DNA from: Coprinellus micaceus
Taxonomy: Eukaryota > Basidiomycota > Agaricomycetes > Agaricales > Psathyrellaceae
Direction: 5' to 3'
Assembly (NCBI GenBank): GCA_951394405.1
Contig: OX596338.1
Location: forward strand, 2,356,001-2,420,000
DNA length: 64,000 nucleotides
Part shown: piece by piece, positions 43,242 to 54,400 of the stretch
Position numbering within the stretch: the first letter of the stretch is position 1
Layout of the letters: each line of letters starts with the position of its first letter
Translations under genes and position numbers: made by a program
Notes under the pieces: model-generated
What the model was told of the DNA's origin: nothing
Seen by the model: only the letters and a program-made list of their open reading frames with translations
Databases searched by the model: none

Positions 43242-45124
43242 ATGGCAATTCAGACGATGGAGTATGGGCCCATTCTCATTCGATTCCGAATACCTTCTAA
43301 CAATGCTATGAAGCCCGCTATCGAGACCAGTGACCTCGGTCCTCCCGCCGACGAACACAACCCCCTCATTCATCATCGGCGCCTCACAAAAGACCTACAA
43401 GCACCAGTACTCGAACATCTACTTCCTCCGACTCAGAATGTTGAAGGACCTCGTCATTAAGAGTGCGCAAAAGAAGTGGCAGCGCCTTGCAGGTGAGCGT
43501 GACGGTTCCTGTGTGTCTGTGGATAACCGACAGCAATTACAGACAAGCCCACCCTCGTACCTCGAGTGCTAGAAGTCACGAAAGGGAAGATCTGCTACAT
43601 CGTTGGAACCGTGTATATGGAGATGCCTCTCAAGCCCAACGTACTGGAGGACTTGGCTCGAGATGTGAGTCGTCCCTTGGTCCGTGGATGACCGTCTTGA
43701 CGTTGCCTCTAGAACTCGATACCCCCTCCCCCACCTCTCCACAAATTCTACTCCTCCCAAGATGCAGTCATGTTAGAGGACGAGTCAGGTCGTATCCGCT
43801 TGGTTGGGGAGTACCTCAAGAAGGCACGGCTGGTCACTGGCGTGATTGTTGGCGCTCTGGGAATGGAGACCCCGAACGGCGACTTTGAGGTTGTAGACAT
43901 GTGCTCTGCGGACCTGGCGCCGCAAGTAAGCGCGGTGGGAGACTCGGAACACATGAATGTCGACAGTATGCACCCCCCCTTCTTCCGCGGAAGTTACTGA
44001 CTTGCACCAGGTTCATCATCCGACCCTTGGGTCGGCCTCATCTCTGGTCTGGAAGTCGGCTCCGAGGCATCCTCAGATGCACGAATACAGATGCTCATCG
44101 AATATATTACCGCCGAGAGCGGTTCGGCAGAAGACCAAGTTCCCCCATCTCAGATCTCCAGGCTCGTCGTCGCAGGCGATTCCTTGGCGCCTATCGCTGC
44201 TGGCCGGACAGACTATGCTCAACAAATTGAAGACAGGAAATCGGTGAGATGAACCCTCGCATTACAGTGGGCTCGCCTAACACATAGCACAGAGGAAAGC
44301 TGCTCAGGATACCGCTGTCTTTGCTCCACACCCGATCCATAACCTCTCAGGCCACCTACTTGACATCGGACGGACGATACCCATTCACATTCTCCCTGGA
44401 GAGACCGATCCCACTGGTACTATCTTGCCCCAACAACCGCTGCCCAGAGCTATGTTTGGAGCAGTTTCCAAGCTCCCGTCCTTTGTCTCTGAGTCGAATC
44501 CCACATATATCAAACTAACAAACGAGCTCGTGGACGAAGAACATCCTCCCAGAGACAATGTATCCTCTCGAACGCTACTTGTGCATTCTGGTCAACCACT
44601 GAACGACATCTTCAAGTACCTCCCTAACAAACACAACTCCCGACTATCCATCCTCGAATCGACCTTGAAATGGAGACATATCGCTCCGACAGCGCCAGAC
44701 ACCCTGTGGTGTCATCCATACCTCGATGAAGACCCCTTCATCATGAAAGACACTCCAGATATCTACGTTGTCGGTGGCCAGAGGCGGTTTGGTACCAGAT
44801 TGGTCGAGGGTGAGGACGCCATGAAGAGGAAAATCCAGTGTAGGGTAATTATGGTGCCCAATTTCGCAAGGACCGGGACGTTGGTGTTGGTTAACCTTCG
44901 GTCATTGGAGGTCAAGTGCATAAACTTTGGAGTACAGGGCATGACTGGAGGGGGTGGTGTCGTGGATGAGGAAGGTATGTGTGATGTCATTACCCCGAGC
45001 GCGATGGTGCTGAAGTTTGGGTACAGTGAGGCCGAAAGCACACAGGCCGACGCCCATACCTGCGGAACCCTTGTCTTCAGAGCAACAGATGGGTGGTGGA
45101 AGCCCAGGGCCGATGTTCGATTGA
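43242..45124 (+). CDS. POLD2: DNA polymerase delta subunit 2 (POLD2/Pol31)
   Basis: A 20-base first exon (43242-43261) splices over a 52-base intron to 43314. It gives MAIQTMDPLSRPVTSVLPPT, then SFIIGASQKTYKHQYSNIYF and RLRMLKDLVIKSAQKKWQRL. The OB and phosphoesterase-like parts follow: LEVTKGKICYIVGTVYMEMP, LEDESGRIRLVGEYLKKARL, VTGVIVGALGMETPNGDFEV, GLISGLEVGSEASSDARIQM, RLVVAGDSLAPIA, HLLDIGRTIPIHILPGETDP, GTILPQQPLPRAMFG and VSESNPTYIKLTNE. The metal ligands of true phosphoesterases are absent, as in the family. At the end, unspliced sequence would run on to 45258 into SNF8. A 52-base intron (44975-45026, gtatgt...cag) instead gives a stop at 45122-45124. This subunit scaffolds polymerase delta in replication. 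Confidence 0.9.
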
Positions 45125-45153
45125 GTCTTGTAAAGTACATGCCGCTTGCCCGT

Positions 45154-45900
45154 TTACACGTCCCATTTCATTGCCGAGGTCACCCAATATGCGCGCCCGT
45201 ACACTTCATCCTGGTCGTCCAGCCAGCACAGACCGTCCCTGAGCAGCATGTTCTCTAGGGCGGTCCGAGCTCGTTCTCGAGTCCATCCTCTTTTGTCGAT
45301 AAGCATGTCTTCGACAATTCGTCCCCCTTGGTCTTGCGCCAGAGCGAGTATCGTGGTCTGGTCGTCATCTAGCTCTTTCACTACGCTCCTAACCATGTTC
45401 TTCCCTCCAATGTCGACCACTTGATATCCCGCCCCCAAAGGCTCCAGCGTTTTTATGCTTTGAACGATATCGTCCTCGGTGATGCTTCCTCCGCTCACTC
45501 CACGCAGCTTGCTGACCATCCTCAACAATTCTTCCATCTCTATGAGCCCTCCATTTCTCTCCCTTGTGCTCACGCAAACATCGACGATCTGCACCCCAAG
45601 TTCATACTGCCAATCTCCCAGCCCGAGCAACTCAGCCCACCATCCACCCTTCCGCGGCCCAGCCAGCGGGTCCACACCAATCGAAGCACACATTTGTTGG
45701 AATGCATGTCTGAAGGATGGGTCACTCTTGATCTTATCGCGATGTGTCGAGGCGAAGTGGGTGAGTGCAGTCCGGAACTGCGAGAGTTGTGAGTTGAGAT
45801 GGGTAACTTGAGACTGCGAGATTGAGTTGGAGAGCTCTTCGAATCGTCTTGTCGTCTGTTGCTTGTCGAAGGCTGCAAGGCCTACGCCTCTCCTGTGCAT
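45154..45900 (-). CDS. SNF8: ESCRT-II subunit SNF8/VPS22 (EAP30)
   Basis: An intronless 248-residue frame. The opening MHRRGVGLAAFDKQQTTRRF matches the MRRRGVG start typical of SNF8/EAP30. It continues with VTHLNSQLSQFRTALTHFAS, QMCASIGVDPLAG, GGWWAELLGLGDWQYELGVQ then IVDVCVSTRERNGGLIEMEE, and the two winged-helix domains EDDIVQSIKTLEPLGAGYQV and WTRERARTALENMLLRDGLC. It ends YWVTSAMKWDV. ESCRT-II, with Vps25 and Vps36, drives sorting of ubiquitinated cargo into multivesicular endosomes. It is convergent to POLD2; the two genes are either about 30 bases apart or overlap, depending on POLD2 splicing. Confidence 0.93.
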   Translation of the reverse strand: MHRRGVGLAAFDKQQTTRRFEELSNSISQSQVTHLNSQLSQFRTALTHFASTHRDKIKSDPSFRHAFQQMCASIGVDPLAGPRKGGWWAELLGLGDWQYELGVQIVDVCVSTRERNGGLIEMEELLRMVSKLRGVSGGSITEDDIVQSIKTLEPLGAGYQVVDIGGKNMVRSVVKELDDDQTTILALAQDQGGRIVEDMLIDKRGWTRERARTALENMLLRDGLCWLDDQDEVYGRAYWVTSAMKWDV

Positions 45901-46089
45901 GACAATTCCGATGCTCGAGGTCTGCTACGACATCGTTTAGGCTAACCCCGCACGCCTTGCTCATCGTCGTCGGCAACGGCGGAGCCCCAATTGTGGTGGT
46001 GTCTGCTGCCGAGGGTGGCTGTGGGGTAGATTGTCCCTATCTCGCCTCTTCCATCCTTCCTCCCGTCACGGCTCTGGCATTGCGCAGCA
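45901..46089. promoter_or_regulatory. Divergent promoter, SNF8 and HID1
   Basis: 189 bases between the two ATGs. It contains no coding signal beyond antisense frames and presumably serves both genes. Confidence 0.4.
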
Positions 46090-49000
46090 ATGTTTTCCAA
46101 ATTTCCGCAAAAACTGACCGCCCCCTTTGGCCTTCTGGGAGATGAGGCGAAGCTGGCCTTCCCGTCTCAGCCAGGAGGCGTTTCAAAGCTGTGGACTGTG
46201 AGGGTGCGTACGTGTGCTCGCGCGGGCGCCTCATGATTGTTTACCGTGGTGACAGAATATCTCGGACAGGGATTCGTACTGGGACCAGGTGCGCGGTATC
46301 TCTGTGGGACGGGGGCCATTCCTGACTGTTGTGAACAGTACTTCATCCTTTTTGACTCGGCTTCGGACGTGTTCTCGTTGATAACCCCACACCAAAGTCA
46401 GTCCCTTGGTAGGCCCCTGAATCGCGTAGCTCATCTTCAGTGCAGTTCGGAGAACACTACTGGAAGCTCCTGAGAATGTCGCCACCCTCATCCGCGTCGT
46501 TTGCGGCAGACTATCCACTCTGCTCACTGACCATACCTTCCCTGCCCCAACCCCAACCGCGACTTCAGCAACAGTTGCCGCGTTTGCTTCATCTATAATG
46601 AAGACGGGAAGCGGAGACAGAAACCCGACGAAGGAGGTCCTCAACTGCCTGCGACTTCTCCAACGCGTACTACCTATTATCTTTGATGTCCAAGGGGAAT
46701 CTAACGCGTTCGAACTGGAGCTGCTGTGGAAGAACGAAGAAGTTGACGACATTGGCGACACAGACCCGGGGTCGACCACACCCCAGTTCGTTATTGAGGA
46801 CGAGGACGAGGACAGCGACGAGGAGCTCGACGGCCCCAAGACGCCTACGCCCCAAACGCAGGTCCAGGCGTCTGCCGCCCGGCCCAAGAAAACGCTCCCC
46901 TCCCTCGGCGAGAAGCTCTTCAACAACCTCATCGACCTAATGTTCTGCTGCGGATTCACCCTGTCGCCTAAAATCCAAGTCGACCACCACAAGATCAATT
47001 ATGTCATTTGGTAAGTGGGTCCATCTGCTAGTCTTCAGCGTGCTAACCCAACCCTAGGGAGAAAGGCGTCGGATCGACATCAGATGCTGCCTTTGCTTCC
47101 CAATACGAAAACAACAAGGTCGAAGTCCTGCGTCTCCTTCTGGTCTTGCTATCTCGGCAGATCTACGTTTCGGCAGGATCCCTGTTCACCAAGCCCTCCC
47201 TCTATACACTTCAATTTGTCCAGAAGATCCCTCGTCGAGACGTCCTCACCATCCTCTGCTCCCTCCTCAACACTGCTATGAATGGCACCGCGTATTCATC
47301 TGACTTGTCTATCGGTGCCGTTGCAGGGAAGCTGCCTTACAACCACTTGGTCTTCAAAGGAGAAGACCCCCGTGTGAAGCTGGTGGGGATCTCTTTCCAA
47401 GTCTTGTGTGTCCTGTTGGATTTCCAGAGTGGGACAGCCAAGGATGTTGGGTCACAGGAAGAGCGGACGGCTGCTCCTACGGCCAAGACGAACGCGTTCA
47501 GGTACTTCTTGATGAAGCTCGTAAGTTTCTGATCGTGAACCTTAACGGTCTCTGGCTGACCCCTTGGAAAGCATCGCACACAAGATTTCGAGTTCATTCT
47601 GAATGGCGTCCACAATGTCATGGTGCAGCAGATGAACTCGATCAACAATCTATTGCCTGGCGCGAAGAAGCCTCTTCCCTATGTCCATGAAGCCATCATA
47701 TTCTTCTGGAAGATGCTTGAACTGAATAAGGTTTGTTCTAGCAGTACATAAGGAAGTAGCCCACTCACCTTTACTTATAGAAATTCTTGACCTTCTTCCT
47801 CGATGCTGAGAAGTGCATGGACGTAGTGGGGTACCTGCTGCACTACTGTGTTGACATCAAGGACAAGCCTCGTGAGTGCCATCCCCGCTCTTTCAGTGAG
47901 ATACCCACTGAACAATGGTGTTAGACTTGCACGGGATGTGTCGAACGATTTCGTACATCGTCCAGTCTCTGTCAGCCGAGCCTGCCTTCGGGGCGAAGCT
48001 CACTGACCCTGTGAAAGTACCGGTTCCTACGACGTGGAATGGCGTCTACAATACGGGCGACTTCTTAATTCATGTACGTCGCCATGCCATTTTAGCCGCA
48101 GGTGTCAGATAACATTGGCCATCTTAGGCCATCTATTCTATTGTAGCGACTTCTGGGCAACTCAACTCCATATACCCCGCCCTCATAATTGCTCTCACAA
48201 ACTGTGCTCCTTACTTTGTCAACATTGGTGTCACCGCCTCTGCACGCCTGGTCCAGCTTTTCACTTCTTTCGCCAATCCCGTTTTCCTGCTGGCCGATGA
48301 GGGCCACCCACGGCTGCTCTTCTTCATGCTCGAAGTGTTTAACTCGGTCATCCATTACCACATGAACGAGAACCCAACGTTGACGTACGACATCCTCACC
48401 GCACACAAGGTCTTTGAGGACCTCGGAAAGTTCACTCTGGCCAACGGGCTCCGTGAGGTTAAGAGGGTGCAAGCGGCGAAAGAAGAGCTAGCCAAGAGAG
48501 CAAGCAGCCCCAACGCCCATAGCGATAGAAAGGGGAAGAAACCGGTATCGGATGTCGAGTTGGCGGACGCAAGCGAGGAGAAAGCAAAACTCTTGCGAAA
48601 CGAGAGTTGGAATAGGGCTGGAGACTTGGAATCCGCTGCTGCGTCAAGTAGTCCTATCCGGGATAGTATGGATTCGGTAAGCCATGGAGACGGAATGATG
48701 TCCCCGATCTCGGAGAAGGCGAGGGGGAAGATGCGAGAGAGGAGAAGTTCGGACACGTTTGATCTGGCTGGACTGGAGGGTATGGCCGCGAGCGTTGGAA
48801 GGAATGGATTCGTCCCGACACAGGAATGGGTCACTTCATGGCAACAAGGGTGAGTGTCTGTCGTGCATGCGGATTTCTGCGCTGACTCCCCACGGCAGAC
48901 TCCCCCTGGACACGGCCTTGATTATTATATCAGACTTACTCTCTCGCGTGCAAGAACTTCAAAGCTCTCGCAAAGTCAACAGCGCAAATGCGATCCGCGA

Positions 49001-49357
49001 GCTTTTGTCCAACATCTCCGTCAGAGACTCTCTACTTCCTCCCGGACCCGTCGTAGCGAGACAGTTTGTCGTGAGCACCCCTTCGCCTTCCCTTGAGCGC
49101 CACCCCTGATCCCTTGACAGTGGTCTGACGCCTCCCTGGTATGGCTAACGTCCCTTCTGTGGGGCGAGATCTACGTCCGAGGAATGACCCCTCTCGGTAT
49201 TTGGAACGGCACAAGCATCAAACTCTTCCATGTCAAGCACGCGCAGAATCAGCCTAGGCAAATTACGGAGGCAGTGACTAACGCTGTCGGAGGATTTTTG
49301 AGAAGGACGAGCGATGCTGGCATCGGTCATCGGACGCAAGGAAGCGTGGCGCGGTGA
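46090..49357 (+). CDS. HID1: HID1-family Golgi-associated protein
   Basis: ATG 46090 gives MFSKFPQKLTAPFGLLGDEA, then, after short introns, NISDRDSYWDQ, YFILFDSASDVFSLITPHQ and LEAPENVATLIRVVCGRLST. Next comes NPTKEVLNCLRLLQRVLPII, an acidic insert DEDEDSDEELDGPKTP, LFNNLIDLMFCCGFTLSP, NNKVEVLRLLLVLLSRQIYV, YTLQFVQKIPRRDVLTILCS and PRVKLVGISFQVLCVLLDFQ. Later exons contain NAFRYFLMKL, EFILNGVHNVMVQQMNSIN, LPYVHEAIIFFWKMLELN and GHPRLLFFMLEVFNSVIHYH. The order matches HID1 (high-temperature-induced dauer formation 1), a peripheral Golgi protein tied to dense-core vesicle and trafficking functions, distantly related to dymeclin. The disordered Ser-rich part near 48480-48800 is a fungal elaboration. 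It ends GHRTQGSVAR at 49357. Confidence 0.85.
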
Positions 49358-50802
49358 AGAGACAGAATCTCGAACACCAGGGTTTTGAACTTGTGTACAG
49401 TTGATACCATACCCACGTGCTCACCTTTACATAGTGTTTTGGGGGGTCCGTTTGGGGCAAGGTCTTTTCGTTTATGTGCGATATGCGACATGGTTCTAAC
49501 TCCGCTTAGCGCCAGAGCGTGGCGTATAAGATAATGCAGCGAGATTTGAGAGGTTCGGGGTCCATGTCCAGCACTGTTCAAATTGAAACCCGGCGATGTA
49601 TGGTTGTCGTGGTACCGGCTAACCCCACTGACTGAGAGTTTGGCGGTGGCGGAGGCTTGGTCCGGGCCTCCACCAACTCTTAAGCATAACCCTCTAGCCC
49701 CTCCGGGGCTCGATGGAGCGATGCTTGATAATGTCGACGAAGTCTCGGGCGAGCCCGAGAGTTTTATTGCCGTCATCTAGTAGCTCCTGCAAGAATTTGG
49801 CCGCCCTTTCGTCACTCCCAACTGAGCGAATTGGACACCGATTTGGTTTTGGGCCACTCGAGGTCCTTGGGAACTTGTCCAGTGGACTGTAAGGAGTCGA
49901 TGAACTGATTCTATTGGTTTCGGGTTCAGGTTTCCCGTCAGTGAGAACAATGTAATTCACTGGCGGGTACAAGTACTGCTCCCTGTTTTGACTTGCCTCC
50001 TTGAGAATACTGCAGTGCTATGGCACCAGGCACCACTGTGATCTCCTTCAGTCCGGTGCCCCAAGGCGCGCCTCCCCAACGCCCCGACGAGTTTAGTGAT
50101 CTCGTCCTCACTCCGAAGGGCAGAAGTCAGGCAATAATCGACATTTTGACGGCACTCACGATATCCCATCCCGGTTTCCCGCCGTTGCCTCCATCCGCGC
50201 TGGTCTTAGAATACTACGGATCGTCGGCGAAGAAGACCGTATCTGACTTTTTATATATGTGACCAAGGACTCACAATGGCATGGTCCGTGGATTATCGAC
50301 AATACAATTGTCAGGTGGACACCGAAATCCGCGCTTCAATTACTACCCCAAAACCCCCATTGTTCACGGGAGTCAACTGATGTTGGCTGGAGGCTGTTTC
50401 AATGACTGGTAGCAGCGGGCGAGGCCATAGCTGGGGTTCGAACGAACTCCAACGATTTTGCCCCGTGTACTGTCGACGGGGGAATGCCAAGTCAGTCAAC
50501 AGGCGGTCTAAGAAACAAGGGACACGTTAGCTTGGCGGGAGAAGCCGATAGACGCCAAATAAGCGCCCGGCATGCCAAGCACAGCCACAAGTCCAGCGCC
50601 GTTGGCAGCCTCATGGATGGCCAGGCATTTTCACAACTACCGGCCCTCCCTCATCATTTTCACAGCACCACGGCAATGGGTAGGGTATCAAAACAATCGG
50701 CATATTAAATTAAGATACGAGCAAATGAGCGTAAGTGTTGTGCAACACACATCGTCCAGTCGTAGATAGGTTAAGCAGAACGGTCCGAACGTCGGGTATG
50801 GA
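49358..50802. other. Long intergenic stretch, nothing recognised
   Basis: About 1.45 kb of convergent space between HID1 and the PEBP-like gene. Frames up to 150 codons are present on the minus strand, with no domain and atypical composition. No repeat structure was noticed. Confidence 0.4.
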
Positions 50803-51835
50803 TTAGAGGGTAGCGAAGGTCAAGCCTGCGACGGCGAGGGCAACGACGGGGGAGAGGGCGAGCTTAAGAGCGCCATTGCTAGCCTGAGAACCGGCGCTGG
50901 TGGAGGTTCCAGTTGCCCTGGTGGTGGTGCCAGTACCGGCGCTGGTGCTGGATGAGGGCGCAAGGGTTGAGCTGACAACCGCGGAGGTGGCGATGGCGGA
51001 GACGGTGGAGGTGCCTTCCTCGACGTTGATGTAGTTCGCCTGGTGTGCAAAGAAGAGAGATGAATCAGTCAGGAAGGGTAGCGCAGGGAAATGATGTTGG
51101 GGACGTACAGCGACGAGAGGGCCAAGGTTAGAGTCCTCAACATACTTCAGCCAATCCATCTTGGAGATCTCAAGAGGTCCAGTGAAACCCTCAGGAGCGG
51201 CAAAGTTGTCGGGCTGCTGGTAGAGCGCGACAATGTACCTGAACACAGGTATTAGACGAAATTTGAGGGTGTGAAAGAATCCAGCTATACGCACCTATGC
51301 GAACCGGAGCCAGCAGCGGGCCAAGGGCCACCGTAGGGTGTGATAGTTGTCGCGGTTGCGTTGCTGACGGCGTTGTCGGACCCGATGGTGACGCCGTTCG
51401 CGAGCCAGTGGCGGGTGACACCACCGGAAACGTCGGCACCGACATAGTCGATATCAACCATGGCAATGGTGTAGAGACCCTCAAGCTTAGAGCCATCCTC
51501 CGCAGGGGTCACGGTGACGGTCGGAGTAGGGTTGACCTCTGTGCAGTCCCCATGCATCAAACACGCCATTCGTCAGCCCCATGAACTCAGCGTTGCAGGA
51601 ACAAGGCTTGTTACTCACGTTCCTTGGTGACCTTCTGGCCAGGAGTAAGGGTGCCAGCGCCGGGGAAGTTCAAGCTCAAGAGAGCAGTGGGTGAGAACTC
51701 CTTGAAATAGTCGGGCACGATTTTGGCGCCCTCGAAGTGAGCCTCAATGGCCTTGACGGCGACGGAGTTATCAGTGCCCTGGGCAGCAACAAAGGGCACG
51801 AGGGCGATGGAGGCAAGGAGGGTCAAGGAGAACAT
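50803..51835 (-). CDS. Secreted GPI-type phosphatidylethanolamine-binding (PEBP-like) protein
   Basis: The start MFSLTLLASIALVPFVAAQG is a classic signal peptide. It is followed by KAIEAHFEGAKIVPDYFKEF and PTALLSLNFPGAGTLTPGQK. After an intron: TVTVTPAEDGSKLEGLYTIA, MVDIDYVGADVSGGVTRHWL, ANGVTIGSDNAVS, GPWPAAGSGSHRYIVALYQQ and PEISK-like FTGPLEISKMDWLKYVEDS. The Asp in MVDIDYVG, the HWL and the GSHRYIVALYQQP strand are PEBP signatures (DPDAP-like loop and GxHRY). The C-terminus is Ser/Thr-rich with a hydrophobic end, LALSPVVALAVAGLTFATL, consistent with a GPI anchor. A related family member in yeast inhibits carboxypeptidase Y; the ligand here is unknown. Confidence 0.85.
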
Positions 51836-51981
51836 GATTAAAGGGTAAAATCCAATACAAAGACGTGAGGAAGAGGAGGGAGATGGTGGTAGGAAATGAA
51901 CCCGAGATTTCGAGGGAGACCCATTTTGCCAGCACGGAATGGCTTGGCACCGAGTCGACGCACCGCTTTCGCACACTACAT
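51836..51981. promoter_or_regulatory. Divergent promoter, PEBP-like gene and LARP7-like gene
   Basis: 146 bases between ATG 51835 (minus) and the chosen ATG 51982 (plus). If the LARP7-like protein starts further upstream, this space is shorter. Confidence 0.35.
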
Positions 51982-53616
51982 ATGTCGTTTCCCTTTCTAC
52001 CACGCACAGTCGCCAAACGGAATCCGACAAACGTCAATGTGGCCAAGGTAAACGCCCCCATGGGATCTGTGCCAACGACCTCACAATCCAATACTCCATC
52101 CAAAGGCAAAGAAAAGGCGCCCGAGGGACCATCTACAGAAGAATGCGCAATTCTGGTCAGCCTCGCGTTGTCGGAGTATGCTTTATGGGGGGATCCAGAC
52201 CTCAGGATGAAGCTGGATGAAGACGATGGGTGTGAGTAGTCGCTTCTGGGGCTGCCGAGGAACTGCTGACCCGGGAACGTAGACGTCCCGTTGCACCACC
52301 TGTTGCACCATTGCCAGGTTCTAGCGCCTTTGCGCAAAGTTCCTCAGACAGTCTTGGTGAAGCATCTGAGGATCCATCTGGCCGGTGCATTGGCTTTCCG
52401 TATGATGGTAGCCGAACCTAAGCCTTGGTTTAATCGCTCTGGGGAAGCTTCGTCTCAGCGAGATGGATTGGGAGGGTACGAAGTGCGCCTGAAGGCGCCT
52501 TCGACGTCAGTACCATCGAAACTGGACTGGGAGAAACGGATGGTATACGTGGTGAGTCCGCCCTAACCATCCATACAAAAAAGCCCTAAGACGTATTAGG
52601 AAAATGTCCCAATACACTATCGCAACATCTCGGCGCTTGTCAAGTTCCTCATTGCACTCCTCCCAACCCACCACGAAACACCAGTTTTCTCGCGTGTTCA
52701 AAATATCTACCTACCGCCTCACTACCAAGACAAACCAGGTGATCCACCCACATTCAAAGGTTTCGCCGTGGTCACATTCCTCCGTGAACCTGACGCTCAA
52801 GAAATTCTGGAAGCGTGGCCGTGGCAGCCTGATCCTAACGACTCTAAGCTTGACCATGCGAGTGGCTCAACGGAAGACGAGACTACAAGCGACGCGCGAA
52901 GGTTCGGTTTCCGTGCAACGAGCAAGGCGGCGTGGGAGGCTTTGCGAGCGGAGTACCTGGTGTACAGGCAACAACTGGTGGAGGAAATCAACGCGTTCCA
53001 AGACTCGCCTGCGCCCAAGTCCACCGCTGCATTAAATGAACCCTCGGGGACGAGACGCCTGGAACCCGTTTCGAAGGTGCGAGGACACCCTGAAACGCCT
53101 GCGGGTTCCTCGCAAAATCCAGCCATCACCCTCTCCTCCCCATACCCCTTCGGTTGCCTCCTATTCATCAAGAACATCCACCCTGAGACGAATAAGACGA
53201 CGCTCAAAACACTCTTTGGGAGGGCACTCACTAATCCTAACGGCGGAATCGACTATGTTGATTTCAACAAAGGGATGGACAGTTGTTACCTTCGCCTCAG
53301 CACACCTTCCTCAGCGCAACTCCTGTCCGACCAGTTCCTGTCGAACGTAATCGTTCAAACAGCCGGGCCAGACGATACAGGGTCATCGCTGTCGTCGTCC
53401 AAGGAGAAGGATGTAAAGTCAGTCGTCGTTGAAGTCGTTTCGGGGAGGAGGGAGGAGATGTACTGGCAGAAGGTGCCAGAGAAGATCAAGTGGGGAGCCG
53501 TGGAGAAGGTGGTAAAGCTTCAGCACGAAGCTGGAGAAGGGGAGAAAGAAGATGATGTAGGAGAAATAGAACCGGAGGGGAACGATAAGAGACCGAAGAA
53601 ACGGAGAAAGCGGTGA
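51982..53616 (+). CDS. LARP7/Pof8-like La-related protein with C-terminal xRRM
   Basis: The start MSFPFLPRTVAKRNP is followed by a low-complexity stretch and then a divergent La motif: CAILVSLALSEYALWGDPDL, RMKLDEDDG, then VPLHHLLHHCQVLAPLRKVP, QTVLVKHLRIHLAGALAFRM. An RRM-like region follows: VPIHYRNISALVKFLIALLP and FKGFAVVTFLREPDAQEILE. The C-terminal RRM, PFGCLLFIKNIHPETNKTTL then GGIDYVDFNKGMDSCYLRLS, has the xRRM look (YVDFNKG with conserved Tyr and Asp). The tail is strongly basic, RPKKRRKR. Proteins of this build bind 7SK-like or telomerase RNA; Pof8 is the fission yeast telomerase member. La motif plus RRM plus xRRM is seen; the RNA target is inferred. At least three introns. Confidence 0.7.
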
Positions 53617-54400
53617 CACCTTGGGATTGCAGGCTCGTTCTGTGCGCTTTCCAGATCAAGGTCGAATTTGGGGAGAGATAGAAGTGTATGTCCAGCATAC
53701 TTGTATTCGTTATACTAGCGGATTCCGGATAATCAGATATATCAAGCAGGCATTCCAAAGACCAATTGCCGAGAAAGGATATGTGTAGCAAACGAAATCC
53801 ATCCAGCTCATGACAGGAGAAGATATAAGGGAGAAGAGGAACGAACATGTAGGCGCTAGCTAGTCGTACAAGAAACAATCGTAACGGGGAACGAACCCGG
53901 ATCCCGAGGAAAGGCAAGCGAATCGAGAGAGGACGTGATCGATGTAGAGGAAAATCCAATATCAGGTGGAACTGAATGCGGGCATGAATGTAAGAGAAAT
54001 AACAAACTCGAAAGCAAACTGGTGATTCCTTCATAAGAAAATGTGGGGGGACAGCCTGAAGCTGTCGGAGAGTGGTTGGCATGGGTATGGCAAGATTGGG
54101 GATGTATGTACGAAGCAAGCATGCGTGGTAAAGGGGGGCACTTGGCCTAATAGGTCTGGGGTGGTCCGTGATAGAGAGGAGGGAAGTGCAGGCATGTACA
54201 GGATATATGTGGAGAGTGTGTGAGGGAAAATGAATGACAGTAGTGAGAAAAAGGAATGTGTGGCTCAGAGATAGTATTAAGATGCATGGGGAAGAGGGGC
54301 AATGAGATCTGAGAGAACCGACGAAGTGCAGTCCGTGAAGGCAGGCGAAAAGTGGAGTCCGTTAGGTAAATGGGTGACAAGGGGAATGCAAATACAAAGA
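53617..54400. other. Convergent intergenic region
   Basis: About 780 bases between the LARP7-like stop and the next minus-strand gene. A long antisense frame (53486-54118, minus) has Leu/Pro/Ser-biased composition and is not believed. No feature recognised. Confidence 0.4.

Noticed and set aside
46231..46998. 255-codon minus-strand frame with a long serine run
   Set aside because: It is antisense to HID1 exons whose translation matches the family; the serine run is the complement of the HID1 acidic stretch.
53486..54118. 210-codon minus-strand frame
   Set aside because: It overlaps the 3' end of the LARP7-like gene in antisense and has the Leu/Pro/Ser bias of shadow frames.
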